64,000 nucleotides of DNA from Anabaena sp. UHCC 0204 (GCF_009711975.1 NZ_VIKW01000011.1:72194-136193); one strand, 5' to 3'. Counted from the first letter of the stretch, positions 1 through 8,325 are shown. Notes: generated by a model from the sequence alone, not told the origin. Made by a program: numbers and translations.

Positions 1-2
1 TG

Positions 3-362
3 AGAGAATGGAAGGCTTATATATCTTGGCAGGAAAATAGAAATCCTGCTAGAGCCGAGATGGAAAAAAAATCAGGTTATGATTTAAAACATGGAATGCA
101 CTGTATTAGATTGTTACGCAGTGGGTTAGAAATTTTGCAGCGGGGAGAAGTGATTGTAGATAGAAACTTAGCTGGTGATCTTGATAATTTAAAATCTATT
201 TTGCGGGGTGATTATAGTTATGAAGAGTTGATGAAAATAGCCAATGATTTGGTTGCTCAAATGGATGTTTTTTATGAGCAATCTAGTTTACCACATCGTC
301 CAGATTTGGAACAAATTAATGATTTGTGTATGGAGTTGGTAGAAATGCAAGGTTGGCGTTAA
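3..362 (+). CDS. Predicted nucleotidyltransferase, C-terminal part (5' cut by window edge)
   Basis: The reading frame is open from the left window edge to a TAA at 360-362, so only the C-terminal ~119 residues are present. The sequence contains EWKAYISWQENRNPARAEME followed by GYDLKHGMHCIRLLRSGLEI and a RGEVIVDR segment. This pattern (RNP.RA.LE, GYD.KHAMHL.RLL..G.EIL) is typical of the helical C-terminal part of the COG3541 family of predicted nucleotidyltransferases (DNA polymerase beta superfamily). The catalytic GSxxxG/DxD part would lie outside the window. An ATG at 60 is in frame but is very unlikely to be the true start, because the upstream residues fit the family. Its substrate is unknown. 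Confidence 0.72.
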   Translation, partial: REWKAYISWQENRNPARAEMEKKSGYDLKHGMHCIRLLRSGLEILQRGEVIVDRNLAGDLDNLKSILRGDYSYEELMKIANDLVAQMDVFYEQSSLPHRPDLEQINDLCMELVEMQGWR

Positions 363-432
363 AAATAGTCGAAGTATAGGATTTAAGGATGAACAGGATT
401 AACAGCCCTAACTAGATGACTATAGCGGTTAT

Positions 433-474
433 CGCCCTTGATGCAATACAATCGAGGGCGCAGGCCCTGCGCCC
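433..474. repeat. GC-rich double hairpin, dispersed-repeat type
   Basis: CGCCCTTGAT (433-442) pairs with ATCGAGGGCG (451-460), and GGGCGCAGG (456-464) pairs with CCTGCGCCC (466-474). The two stems share bases 456-460, so only one can form at a time. Such GC-rich palindromes in an AT-rich intergenic region are typical of dispersed cyanobacterial intergenic repeats. A role as a transcription end for the preceding gene is possible but lacks a T-run. Confidence 0.5.
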
Positions 475-513
475 CTACAGGGTTTGCGGTTGGGTGAATG
501 TATCTCACAAAGA

Positions 514-538
514 GTGCGTTATGCTGTAGATAACGCAC
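514..538 (-). terminator. Hairpin downstream of ychF
   Basis: GTGCGTTAT (514-522) and ATAACGCAC (530-538) form a perfect 9-bp stem with a 7-nt loop, 13 nt beyond the ychF stop codon. There is no strong T-run on the minus strand, so it may end or stabilise the transcript rather than be a classic intrinsic terminator. Confidence 0.35.
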
Positions 539-550
539 CTATGCTATTTC

Positions 551-1642
551 CTATACATTAAACCGGAATAACATTACATCACCTTCTTGGACAATATATT
601 CCTTTCCTTCACTTCTGACTAAGCCTTTTTCTTTTGTTGCATTCATTGAACCATGAGTTACTAAATCGTTATAAGCAACAGTTTCTGCACGAATAAATCC
701 CCGTTCAAAGTCAGAGTGAATGACTCCTGCGGCTTGGGGTGCAGACATTCCGGCGTTAATTGTCCAAGCACGGGTTTCTTTTGGTCCACAGGTGAAATAT
801 GTGCGTAAACCTAAAAGTGTATAAGTTGCCCGAATTAAAGATTTTAAACCGCCTTCTTTGACACCCAAAGATTCTAGAAAATCGGCTTTATCTGCTTCTG
901 GTAATTCTACTAATTCCGCTTCTACTTGTGCGGAAACAATGACAACTTGGGCATTTTCTTGTGCAGCAACTTCTCGGACTTTCTCAACAAAATTATTACC
1001 TGTTGCTAAGTCATCTTCAGAAACATTAGCAGCGTAAATGATTGGTTTATTAGTAAGTAATCCTAAACCTTTAATAATTTCGGCTTCTTCGGTACTCAAT
1101 TCTATTTGACGAACTGATTTACCTTCATTTAAAGCGGCGGCTAATTTTTCCAAAACTGTAATTTCAAACTGGGCATCTTTGCTAGTGCGTGCTAGTTTGC
1201 GAGTTCTATCAATGCGTTTTTCAATTTGGAATAAGTCGGATAAACCAAGCTCTAAATTAATGATTTCAATATCCCGCGCTGGGTCAACAGAACCCGCAAC
1301 GTGAATGATATCATCATTTTCAAAACAACGAACTACATGAACGATCGCATCAACTTCTCGAATGTGAGATAAAAATTGATTACCTAGTCCTTCACCTTGA
1401 CTTGCACCTTTGACTAAGCCGGCAATATCTACAAATTCTACACGGGCGGGGACAATTTGTACTGATGTAGCAATTTTCGCCAGAACGTTTAACCGGTCGT
1501 CTGGTACGGAAACAATGCCAACATTCGGTTCGATGGTGCAAAATGGGAAATTAGCCGCTTCAGCTTTGGCATTAGCGACTACAGCGTTAAATAAGGTTGA
1601 TTTTCCGACGTTGGGAAGTCCGACAATTCCGGCTCTTAGCAT
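551..1642 (-). CDS. ychF: Redox-regulated ATPase YchF (Obg-family P-loop NTPase)
   Basis: This is a 363-residue cytosolic Obg-family P-loop NTPase that binds ribosomes and, in characterised homologues, prefers ATP to GTP. The family-typical N-terminus MLRAGIVGLPNVGKSTLFNA starts at the ATG at 1642. An 8-residue upstream extension is possible but does not fit the family. Visible motifs are the P-loop GLPNVGKST, the G3 segment DIAGLVKGASQGEGLGNQFL, and NKPIIYAANVSEDD in the place of the GTP-specifying NKxD, as expected for YchF. The C-terminal TGS-like region includes GPKETRAWTI, HSDFERGFIRAETV and EGKEYIVQEGDVMLFRF. Length is normal. A small proline-rich reading frame lies 37 nt upstream on the same strand. 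Confidence 0.97.
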   Translation of the reverse strand: MLRAGIVGLPNVGKSTLFNAVVANAKAEAANFPFCTIEPNVGIVSVPDDRLNVLAKIATSVQIVPARVEFVDIAGLVKGASQGEGLGNQFLSHIREVDAIVHVVRCFENDDIIHVAGSVDPARDIEIINLELGLSDLFQIEKRIDRTRKLARTSKDAQFEITVLEKLAAALNEGKSVRQIELSTEEAEIIKGLGLLTNKPIIYAANVSEDDLATGNNFVEKVREVAAQENAQVVIVSAQVEAELVELPEADKADFLESLGVKEGGLKSLIRATYTLLGLRTYFTCGPKETRAWTINAGMSAPQAAGVIHSDFERGFIRAETVAYNDLVTHGSMNATKEKGLVRSEGKEYIVQEGDVMLFRFNV

Positions 1643-1679
1643 TTTCGATTTTGAATGTGGTTTCAATTATAAGGATAAT

Positions 1680-1907
1680 TCAAACGGGTTGAGGAATGGT
1701 TTGAGGAATTGGACCTGGTACGGTTTGAGGAATGGGACTGGGTACAGTTTGGGGAATGGGTCCTGGTACGGTTTGGGGAATTGGTTCTGGGACTGGTTCT
1801 GGTGCGGGTGAGGGAATGGTGGGTTCTGGTGTAGGGTGAGGACGGGGGTTTGGTTCAGGAGTGGGAATTTGGGGTTCGGGGATGGAGATAGCAGCGGGAT
1901 TAATCAT
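1680..1907 (-). CDS. Small proline-rich tandem-repeat protein (hypothetical)
   Basis: This 75-residue frame consists almost entirely of P-x-P repeats. The N-terminal half has irregular PEP/PTPEP units. The C-terminal half is four 8-residue units of the form PQT(V/I)P(G/S/Q)P(I/V), encoded by 24-bp DNA repeats. It ends 37 nt before ychF on the same strand. There is no clear signal peptide and only a weak ribosome-binding site. Either it is a genuine small proline-rich peptide or the DNA is simply a microsatellite that happens to stay open. A long antiparallel frame exists for the same reason, so coding status is uncertain. Confidence 0.35.
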   Translation of the reverse strand: MINPAAISIPEPQIPTPEPNPRPHPTPEPTIPSPAPEPVPEPIPQTVPGPIPQTVPSPIPQTVPGPIPQTIPQPV

Positions 1908-1939
1908 GGTAAGTCCAACTTGATGAGTAAAAAATGTGA

Positions 1940-1965
1940 TAGAGACGCTCCATGGAACGTCTCTA
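1940..1965. repeat. TAGAGACG palindrome (dispersed repeat)
   Basis: This is a 26-bp palindrome centred on CCATGG, with arms TAGAGACGCTCCA and TGGAACGTCTCTA and one mismatched pair. The same sequence recurs as a perfect palindrome at 40759-40790, and partial copies lie near 13670 and 56465. It is a dispersed intergenic repeat. Confidence 0.75.
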
Positions 1966-1993
1966 CATTGAAAAACTATGGTTGAATCTGTTT

Positions 1994-4900
1994 CTAAATA
2001 AAGAGAGTGGGAGTAATGACGGCTAAAACTCCACCTATGGCTGACGCGATGAGGGAGACAAAAGCGGCGTTAAATAGCCACCAAGCAGCGTCCGCAAGGG
2101 CTTTTTTACTATCAATTGCTTGCTGTTTGGCTTGTTCTCTCATTGCTTGGAGTCTTCTTTGGGTTTCTTGCTGAATGCGATCTGCTTGACGTAAGACACT
2201 ATCTCGCGCTCTTTCAATCCGATTAATAATGTGATTAGCTTGCTCTGGGGAGATATCTCGACGAGAACTGAGAAGCGCAACTAGGGTATCACGGTCGAAT
2301 TGACTTAAGCGATCGCGCAATGCTTCAAATCCTGCTTGCGGGTCGTCAAATATTTTAGCAAAATCGTGTTGGATGCCTTCATAATTGAGTTCAGGACGGT
2401 TTAAGGAGTTGAGATAGTCACGAATTCTCCCAAAAATACTATCAACGAGCGATCGCATTCTTTGCTGAATTTGTTCAAATTGTTGAACTATGGAGTCACG
2501 CACGGATTCAATTTGGTCAACAATTCTGTTTGCTTCTGCTTCCGAAATATCTTCACGTTGGGAAAGTAAGGCTACCAATGTAGAACGGTCGAATTTAGAA
2601 AGACGATCATTTAAAGTCCCTAAACCTGCGCGAGGTGAAGATAGTAATAGTTGCAAATCGCGTTTAATTCCATCAGGATTCAATTCTTCTTTGTTGGTGT
2701 TGCGGAGATAATTTTCCAAATTTGCTTCAAAATCTACCACTTGTTTAGTCGTGCGTTTGGCTAAACGTTGGGGTGCTTTAATAATATTAGCGATCGCTTG
2801 TTGAACAGAATCAATTATTTGATTAACTTGTTCTTCACTTAAATCTTCCCGTGTAGCCAGCAGTTTCACTAATGTTTCCCGATCAAAATGGGACAAGCGA
2901 TCGCGTAATGCAACAGCACCTTTTTTGGGGTCATCTAACAACTTCTGCAAATCTCGCTGAATACCTTCTGGGTTCAGTTCTTCCAAGTTAGTATTTCGCA
3001 AATATTCAGCTATAGCTGTTGTTGTTTGTTCATATTGCTCTTGTGCTTTTTCAGTAACTTTTCGCGGTGCTTGAAGAACATTATTGCGGACTTTCTCTAA
3101 AGAATCTAGAGTTTGGTTAATTTCTTCTTCACTTAAATCTTGACGTTGATTTAATAATTGAACTAAAGTATCTCTATCGAATTGCGATAAGCGAAAACGC
3201 AAAATATTTATTCCGGCTTGTGGATCTTCTAAAAGCACTTGGAAATCACGCTTAATGGCATCAGGATTGAGTTCTTCTTTATGAGTATTTCGCAAATAAT
3301 CCTCTACCCTTTGACGCAACTCATTAGCTTGGTTTCTAGATTGTTCTTGCAATTCTCTAGCTTGATCAATAATATTATCGCGAGTGCTTTCGAGTTGACC
3401 AATAATATTATTAACTTCCTCTTCGCTGAGATTATGACGTTCTTGGAGTAATGGAAAGAAGGTATCCCGATTAAATTTACTCAACCGCTCTTGTAACTCT
3501 TCAAAACTAGCGTCTGAGTCTTCCAGGATAGCTCTAAAATTGCGTTCAATCGCTTCTGGAGTCAATTCTTCTGTTTTAGCATTCCGTAAATAATCCTCTA
3601 TTTGACTGCGAAGCCGTTGTGATTTTTCTTGTTTTTCTGCCTGTTGAACAATTGGTAAAACTTCTTGACGAATATTTTCTAATTGTTCAGAAATTTCTCT
3701 TCTCCTATCTTCGCTAAAATCTCCTCGTTGTTGGAGTAAATTACGAAAATAATTTTGATTTATTTCTTCTAAATTATGACGGACTTGACTGGGGTTAGCA
3801 TTAGGGTCATAAATTACTTCTCGAAATTCCTCTTGAATTGTGAGGCGATTAAAATGCCAAGGGAAAGAATTGAGAATATAATCTTCTACATCTGCCTTGA
3901 TTGTATTCTCAGGTTGTGTAGAGAATATTCCTCCTAATTGATTACCTATTTTACTCGCTTGTTCAGTTGTTTGGTTAGCAACCTGTTTGACTTGCTCAAT
4001 AATTTTATTAACATCAACATCTTGAACTTGACTACCGATTTTTTTCAATTCAGTGGTGATTTCTTGAACATTAATATCAGAAATATTAGCTCTTTCTAAT
4101 ATTGCTGTTCCTGCTGCACCTAAACCATATTGAACAGCTTGATTGAGGAAACCATTTCTTTGTTTGCCATTTCCATTACCAACAGTTATTAGTTGTTGCA
4201 GCCTTTCACCTAGTTTTTCTGATTTTAATTCTTCTGGACTAGCAGACTTCAATAAATCAATTACTTTTTCTGTTGTACTTTGTCGGTTTAATACTTGCTT
4301 CCAAGCATCCTCTAGTTGGTCAGCAATTTTATTAACATCCTCCGCAGAAAAGTCTGTTCGAGTTCTGATTAAATCCACAAAAGTCTGACGATTGATATTT
4401 TCTAACAATTTACTATCTCTGATATCTCGCAAATCTACATCTTTTAACAACTGATCAAATTGATTTCTAATTTCCTTGATATCTAGTTGTGGTAACTGTA
4501 AAGAACTCAAAGAAGTTTGCAAAGTATTTCTAAGACTATCAGGATCAAAACCAGAAGTTAATTCTCGACGCACTGCGGCAGTAATTTCTTCAGCCGTAGA
4601 AACCATTTGTTTTTGAGCAACATTAGCACCAATAGCTGAAGTTGCTGTCCCCAACAAACCTTGAATACCGGAAGTTACAGTGCTAATAAAAGAACCAATT
4701 AATGAACCTACTGCATTAGAACCTAGCCACATGATGACAGTGAAATAAGTAGACCAAATAACGACACTGATTATTGCTCCTAAAAATGTACTTTGAATTA
4801 AACTCAATTTAACTGCCAAAAAACAAGCAATAAATAAGGCAATACTAGAAGAAAAAATTGCCCAAGTCCCAACTTTAGCTTCAACTTTGCGAATACTTCC

Positions 4901-5152
4901 GCCTAATGTTTGTGGATCATCAACATCAGAATATGCACCAGTTCCTATGGCAGAAATTCCCGCAGCTACAGAGAGATTTGTGAATAATAATTGAAAAGCA
5001 AATGCCATGAGGACACCTGATAACAATGCCACAAAAAATTTAGGACTAGAGAAAATAAGTGGTATTTGTGCTGGAATTAAGGCATTTATTGGTGCTAATC
5101 CTAAATGTAGATAGCACCATGAAAAATCCATGAATGAATTTAAATCAATCAT
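1994..5152 (-). CDS. Large membrane-anchored protein with seven ~97-residue repeats, unknown function
   Basis: The protein has 1052 residues. The start at 5152 follows a good ribosome-binding site (AGGAGAAAACA before ATG). Hydrophobic segments lie near residues 33-58, 96-118 and 122-145, and a last one near 1018-1050, so both ends are probably in a membrane. The middle is hydrophilic and helical. Six clear repeats begin near residues 421, 519, 617, 715, 813 and 910, each with the pattern (V/I)EDYLRNT..EELNP(D/E)(A/G)I, then RLS.FDR(D/E)TLV.LL..R.D(L/I)SEE..N.I. A degenerate seventh lies near 222-290. I recognise no enzyme motif. Similar proteins are sometimes labelled transporters, but the membrane part is too short for that. 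A role as a membrane-tethered coiled scaffold is only inference. Confidence 0.85.
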   Translation of the reverse strand: MIDLNSFMDFSWCYLHLGLAPINALIPAQIPLIFSSPKFFVALLSGVLMAFAFQLLFTNLSVAAGISAIGTGAYSDVDDPQTLGGSIRKVEAKVGTWAIFSSSIALFIACFLAVKLSLIQSTFLGAIISVVIWSTYFTVIMWLGSNAVGSLIGSFISTVTSGIQGLLGTATSAIGANVAQKQMVSTAEEITAAVRRELTSGFDPDSLRNTLQTSLSSLQLPQLDIKEIRNQFDQLLKDVDLRDIRDSKLLENINRQTFVDLIRTRTDFSAEDVNKIADQLEDAWKQVLNRQSTTEKVIDLLKSASPEELKSEKLGERLQQLITVGNGNGKQRNGFLNQAVQYGLGAAGTAILERANISDINVQEITTELKKIGSQVQDVDVNKIIEQVKQVANQTTEQASKIGNQLGGIFSTQPENTIKADVEDYILNSFPWHFNRLTIQEEFREVIYDPNANPSQVRHNLEEINQNYFRNLLQQRGDFSEDRRREISEQLENIRQEVLPIVQQAEKQEKSQRLRSQIEDYLRNAKTEELTPEAIERNFRAILEDSDASFEELQERLSKFNRDTFFPLLQERHNLSEEEVNNIIGQLESTRDNIIDQARELQEQSRNQANELRQRVEDYLRNTHKEELNPDAIKRDFQVLLEDPQAGINILRFRLSQFDRDTLVQLLNQRQDLSEEEINQTLDSLEKVRNNVLQAPRKVTEKAQEQYEQTTTAIAEYLRNTNLEELNPEGIQRDLQKLLDDPKKGAVALRDRLSHFDRETLVKLLATREDLSEEQVNQIIDSVQQAIANIIKAPQRLAKRTTKQVVDFEANLENYLRNTNKEELNPDGIKRDLQLLLSSPRAGLGTLNDRLSKFDRSTLVALLSQREDISEAEANRIVDQIESVRDSIVQQFEQIQQRMRSLVDSIFGRIRDYLNSLNRPELNYEGIQHDFAKIFDDPQAGFEALRDRLSQFDRDTLVALLSSRRDISPEQANHIINRIERARDSVLRQADRIQQETQRRLQAMREQAKQQAIDSKKALADAAWWLFNAAFVSLIASAIGGVLAVITPTLFI

Positions 5153-5737
5153 TGTTTTCTCCTGTAATTTGAAGTAATAAATGTATAAAATTGGTGAATA
5201 AAAATACCCCCTAAATACTCAAATTTCAGTAATCATCTTCTAGGAATAATACTTGTTACTACCAGGATCAAAAGACTATCTATTACTCATGTATATATAG
5301 GAAGTAAATCTAGTAGTAGATGTTTGCCTCTTGCTCCTGACAGATGAAATGAGCAAACAATTTTTCATTACGAGTGATACTTACTCTATGCTTCGCTTTT
5401 TAGGTAAGTAAAATCTGGTTTTAGTTGAAATCTGCAAATGTGATTGTATACATATATTAATATTAGCTCTATCTATTCTCTCAAGTCTTCTACCATTCGA
5501 CACATTAATCCAAGATAACTCTCTCGCAATAGCCCCCTCTTTTGAAACATCCTCTGTAAGTAATTATTAACTATAATTGCTTAATTTATGAGTGAGAAAT
5601 TTATCGCTATCTCCAAGAGGTATTTAATAATTCTGAAGAGAGAATTGCCAATCTCGATAGAGAACAAAAATAAGGAGAAAAGCATAGTTTTTGAGGAAAT
5701 ATGCTTTAATTAAGGTAGACAACCAAAACTATGCACT
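5153..5737. other. Gene-poor intergenic region
   Basis: No convincing gene is seen in these 585 bases. They are AT-rich and probably carry the promoter of the minus-strand repeat protein near 5160-5300. Near 5680-5710 there is an inverted repeat (AAAGCATA / TATGCTTT) just before the small plus-strand gene at 5738. It could be a weak hairpin or a regulator site. Nothing else is recognised. Confidence 0.5.
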
Positions 5738-5926
5738 ATGTCTATCCGAGTTCATCTAGTTGTTATTATTAATAATATTACCTTGTTGGTATTTTACACA
5801 GAATCGGACTGTTGGGAGTTTCGGTTAATTAGTGCGGGTGGTGAAATTTTTGGAGAACAGAGAATTTACTTCAGCCCAGAAGCAGCCGAAAAAGCAGCCC
5901 GTGAGTGGATTTATCAGGGATACTAA
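5738..5926 (+). CDS. Small conserved-looking hypothetical protein (62 aa)
   Basis: The product starts MSIRVHLVVIINNITLLVFY and continues with a soluble part ending EAAEKAAREWIYQGY. The C-terminal pattern of an aromatic strand (WEFRLISAGGEI) followed by SPEAAEKAAREWI resembles small cyanobacterial proteins in which a short beta hairpin is followed by an (E)A-rich helix ending in W. No catalytic motif and no Shine-Dalgarno sequence are visible. It lies 66 nt upstream of the VOC gene on the same strand. No function is assigned. Confidence 0.5.
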   Translation: MSIRVHLVVIINNITLLVFYTESDCWEFRLISAGGEIFGEQRIYFSPEAAEKAAREWIYQGY

Positions 5927-5992
5927 TGATTTAATATTATCGTTTTTTACACCTAGTTGAAATCAATAATTTCCTAAAATAAGAGGTATAAA

Positions 5993-6358
5993 ATGACAAT
6001 TACTCTTAATCACACCATAGTACCTGCACACGATAAAGACGCATCTGCACAGTTTTTTGCCCAGATTTTTGGGTTAAAAATAGAGCCTCCTATGGCTCAC
6101 TTTGCTGTTGTCCGTGTGAACGATACATTAACTTTTGATTTTGACAACAGAGAGAATTTTGAGTCACACCATTATGCTTTTCATGTCAGTGAGGAAGAAT
6201 TTGATGTAATTTTTGCACGGATTAAAGAGATGGGTTTGGCATACAGTAGCGACCCTATGCACCAACATCAAGGTGAAATAAATCATAGAGGAGGTGGTCG
6301 AGGTTTTTATTTTTATGACCCCAATGGTCATAATTTGGAACTGCTGACTTGTGAATAA
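5993..6358 (+). CDS. VOC family protein (glyoxalase/bleomycin-resistance fold)
   Basis: The 121-residue protein has the duplicated beta-alpha-beta-beta-beta layout of the vicinal oxygen chelate superfamily. The first half starts LNHTIVPAHDKDASAQFFAQIFGL, with a possible metal His at position 7. The second half ends FYFYDPNGHNLELLT, where the Glu of the HNLELLT motif is the usual last metal ligand. HHYAFHV supplies another candidate His. A good ribosome-binding site (AAGAGGTATAAA before ATG) supports the start. Members range from glyoxalase I to dioxygenases and binding proteins, so the substrate cannot be called. It is followed closely by the DUF1622 gene. Confidence 0.85.
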   Translation: MTITLNHTIVPAHDKDASAQFFAQIFGLKIEPPMAHFAVVRVNDTLTFDFDNRENFESHHYAFHVSEEEFDVIFARIKEMGLAYSSDPMHQHQGEINHRGGGRGFYFYDPNGHNLELLTCE

Positions 6359-6380
6359 TACTAGGATTTATATAGTAGGG

Positions 6381-6872
6381 ATGAAACCAGAGACATCACG
6401 GGATTCATTAATTAATTTACTATTACCTCTAGCACTAATTTTAGGGCTAGTTTTACTGTTGAGTGTGAACGTGGGAGGTACGGGAGAGAGCAGAGAAACT
6501 ACTCCTTTAGAAACATGGCTCAAAGTCATTATTGATTATTTAGCAGTAGGGACAGAAATTGCTGCAGCAGTTGTGATTGGTGGAGCAGTGATTAAAGGCA
6601 TTGTTGCCTATTTGCGATTATTGTTATCTCGCTCCAAACAACAATTTGATGCCACAGAAAGAATTCGTCTGCAATTGGGACGAGTTCTGGCATTAGGACT
6701 AGAATTCACCGTTGCTAGTGATATTTTGCGGACAGCAGTAGCACCTACTCGTCAGGATATCTTAAATTTAGGAGCGATCGTACTGCTGCGAACCTTGCTA
6801 AATTATTTCTTAGAGCGTGAGATTCAGCAGGGAGAACAACGCCGTTTACAAGAACAGCAAACTATTGATTAA
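6381..6872 (+). CDS. DUF1622 family membrane protein
   Basis: This is a ~163-residue membrane protein with two or three transmembrane segments (LINLLLPLALILGLVLLLSV, then EIAAAVVIGGAVIKGIVAYL) and the family core RIRLQLGRVLALGLEFTVASDILRTAVAPT, ending NYFLEREI. These features fit DUF1622, a small family of unknown function in the inner membrane. The ATG at 6381 is preceded by AGTAGGG. A GTG at 6351 overlapping the VOC stop is an alternative start that adds ten residues. The close spacing suggests co-transcription with the VOC gene. Confidence 0.85.
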   Translation: MKPETSRDSLINLLLPLALILGLVLLLSVNVGGTGESRETTPLETWLKVIIDYLAVGTEIAAAVVIGGAVIKGIVAYLRLLLSRSKQQFDATERIRLQLGRVLALGLEFTVASDILRTAVAPTRQDILNLGAIVLLRTLLNYFLEREIQQGEQRRLQEQQTID

Positions 6873-6973
6873 AGTTCTCTCAACAGGATGATGGAATAGT
6901 TGAAAACCTTCATCAATAGAAAAGAATGATTTCGGGAATAGAAGGATGGAAGGTAAGGGGAAAAGAAAAATTT

Positions 6974-7303
6974 TTAACCTTTTTCCTTTAAGCCTTTTTC
7001 TTCATCATTGTCAAACAATTCTAATAAACCAAATATACCCACAAAAAAAGTATAAGTTGCATATTTAATTGATGTCTGATTTCGAGATGGTGCATAATAA
7101 GCGGCAATTATTCCTTCGATAAAATGAGCCGACAGTGCAACATGAGCAATGATCAATGCTGGAGTTAAGATATTCGGTAGTTGACTGTTAGTTATTGATG
7201 TTTGGATATTCCATAATTCTAAACCTATGGAACTGGTTATGAGTGCGATGGATATAATTTTGAAGATGGGGAATAATTTGTGTTTGATATCTTTTAAGTT
7301 CAT
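6974..7303 (-). CDS. Small membrane protein, three transmembrane segments
   Basis: The 109-residue product begins MNLKDIKHKLFPIFKIISIA and has hydrophobic stretches near residues 14-32, 44-66 and 82-97. A highly charged C-terminal tail (NDEEKGLKEKG) is probably cytoplasmic. A GGAG sequence lies about 15 nt before the ATG. I do not recognise the family. It stands alone, convergent with the DUF1622 gene. Confidence 0.6.
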   Translation of the reverse strand: MNLKDIKHKLFPIFKIISIALITSSIGLELWNIQTSITNSQLPNILTPALIIAHVALSAHFIEGIIAAYYAPSRNQTSIKYATYTFFVGIFGLLELFDNDEEKGLKEKG

Positions 7304-7318
7304 GTTGTTTATAATTAT

Positions 7319-7393
7319 CTCCGTTTGATTTGGGATACAGATCCAGAATTGGAAAGATTATCTGATTTAGCTAATGCAATTATTAAAGAATAG
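7319..7393 (+). pseudogene. Possible gene relic (C-terminal fragment)
   Basis: The frame reads LRLIWDTDPELERLSDLANA followed by IIKE and a TAG stop at 7391-7393. It looks like the end of a real protein but has no start and no recognisable upstream part, being cut by the neighbouring gene's promoter region. It may be a remnant left by a deletion or gene replacement. It is too short to assign a family. Confidence 0.25.
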
Positions 7394-7404
7394 GAAATGG
7401 ATAA

Positions 7405-7845
7405 CTACAATTTGACCGTACTATATGTTTTTTGATTATGTTTTTTTCGATATCTATTATTAGTCTTTCCACTGTAATCAATAAATTCTACTTCAGTTTC
7501 AGGAAATTGCTGATCAATTTTTTCTGCAATTTCATTTACCGCTTGGGATAGATTCTGATTAAACTTTTCTATCTCATGGTTTGTCATATATTTATTACCA
7601 ATACGATCAGCCTCTAAAAATAATTCCTCAATTGTCAACTGCTCACAACTGTATTTTTCTAAAAACTCCTCTATCTTGCGATAAAGATTAATAATATTAT
7701 TCCATCCAATATTTCGGTAATCTTTTTCTATTAGCCAATCTTGGTCTTTTTTATGAAGCTTATTCCGATTTTTGGAATTAGCAATTTGAACTTCACGATA
7801 ACTCTTTCCTTGAAAATGCTGTTTTTTGCTTTTTTGATGATTCAT
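7405..7845 (-). CDS. Hypothetical hydrophilic protein, second gene of a two-gene unit
   Basis: The 146-residue protein is very basic at both ends (MNHQKSKKQHFQGKSYREVQ and a C-terminal RYRKKHNQK), with an acidic helical middle (KIEEFLEKYS, LTIEELFLEADRIGNKYMTN). There is no membrane segment and no catalytic motif I recognise. The gene follows the coiled-coil gene at 7858-8325 by only 12 nt on the same strand, so the two are almost certainly co-transcribed. The basic tails allow nucleic-acid binding, but that is inference. Confidence 0.6.
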   Translation of the reverse strand: MNHQKSKKQHFQGKSYREVQIANSKNRNKLHKKDQDWLIEKDYRNIGWNNIINLYRKIEEFLEKYSCEQLTIEELFLEADRIGNKYMTNHEIEKFNQNLSQAVNEIAEKIDQQFPETEVEFIDYSGKTNNRYRKKHNQKTYSTVKL

Positions 7846-7857
7846 AGAAATAGTTAC

Positions 7858-8325
7858 TTAACCAAGTGTCAAATTAAACATATGAACTAAGGCTTTCCGA
7901 ATTTCACTATCTTCATATTGAAGAAGTTTTTTAGTATTTATAGCCAGCTTAATTCGTATTTCATCCACTAAATTTTTTAAGGCTTTATTTTCTTTGATTA
8001 TTTGCTCATTAGTTTCAATCAGATCATTATTGTCAGCAATGAGTTGCTTGATTTTAAGTTCTAAAATCTTGTTTTGGTAGTACAAACTTTGATTTTCATT
8101 ATCTTTTTGTGCAATCTCTTTATTTTTCTTTGTTACCAAACCTTTCTGAGCAGCTTGAAGACGCTGACGATTTATTAGTTCGGAACCAGCAAAATGCGAA
8201 ATAGCTCTGCGAATGGTAATTTCGTCAGGATTGCTTTTAAAGTTAACAATCTCCAATGCACGCATAGCATCTTTTTCTGTCCAGTCCTCACTTCGTAGTA
8301 ACTTAATAGCCTCTGATTTATTCAT
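7858..8325 (-). CDS. Coiled-coil hypothetical protein, first gene of a two-gene unit
   Basis: The ATG at 8325 starts MNKSEAIKLLRSEDWTEKDA; an upstream frame extension of 29 residues lacks support. Residues 1-50 look like a small helical domain (RALEIVNFKSNPDEITIRRA, ISHFAGSELI). From about residue 60 to 135 there is a long heptad-rich coiled coil (KKNKEIAQKDNENQSLYYQN, then IKQLIADNNDLIETNEQIIK). It has no known catalytic motif. The downstream partner at 7405-7845 is separated by 12 nt. The layout of a helical head followed by a coiled coil suggests an oligomeric scaffold or DNA-associated protein; function is unknown. Confidence 0.6.
   Translation of the reverse strand: MNKSEAIKLLRSEDWTEKDAMRALEIVNFKSNPDEITIRRAISHFAGSELINRQRLQAAQKGLVTKKNKEIAQKDNENQSLYYQNKILELKIKQLIADNNDLIETNEQIIKENKALKNLVDEIRIKLAINTKKLLQYEDSEIRKALVHMFNLTLG

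Noticed and set aside
1410..1811. Plus-strand frame of 133 codons over ychF and the proline repeats
   Set aside because: It is antiparallel to ychF and to the repeat block. Its WYGLGNG-like composition comes from the repeat DNA and it has no ribosome-binding site.
1994..5152. Major facilitator transporter label for the 1052-residue protein
   Set aside because: Only three hydrophobic segments at the N-terminus and one at the C-terminus are seen; most of the chain is hydrophilic repeats, unlike a twelve-helix transporter.
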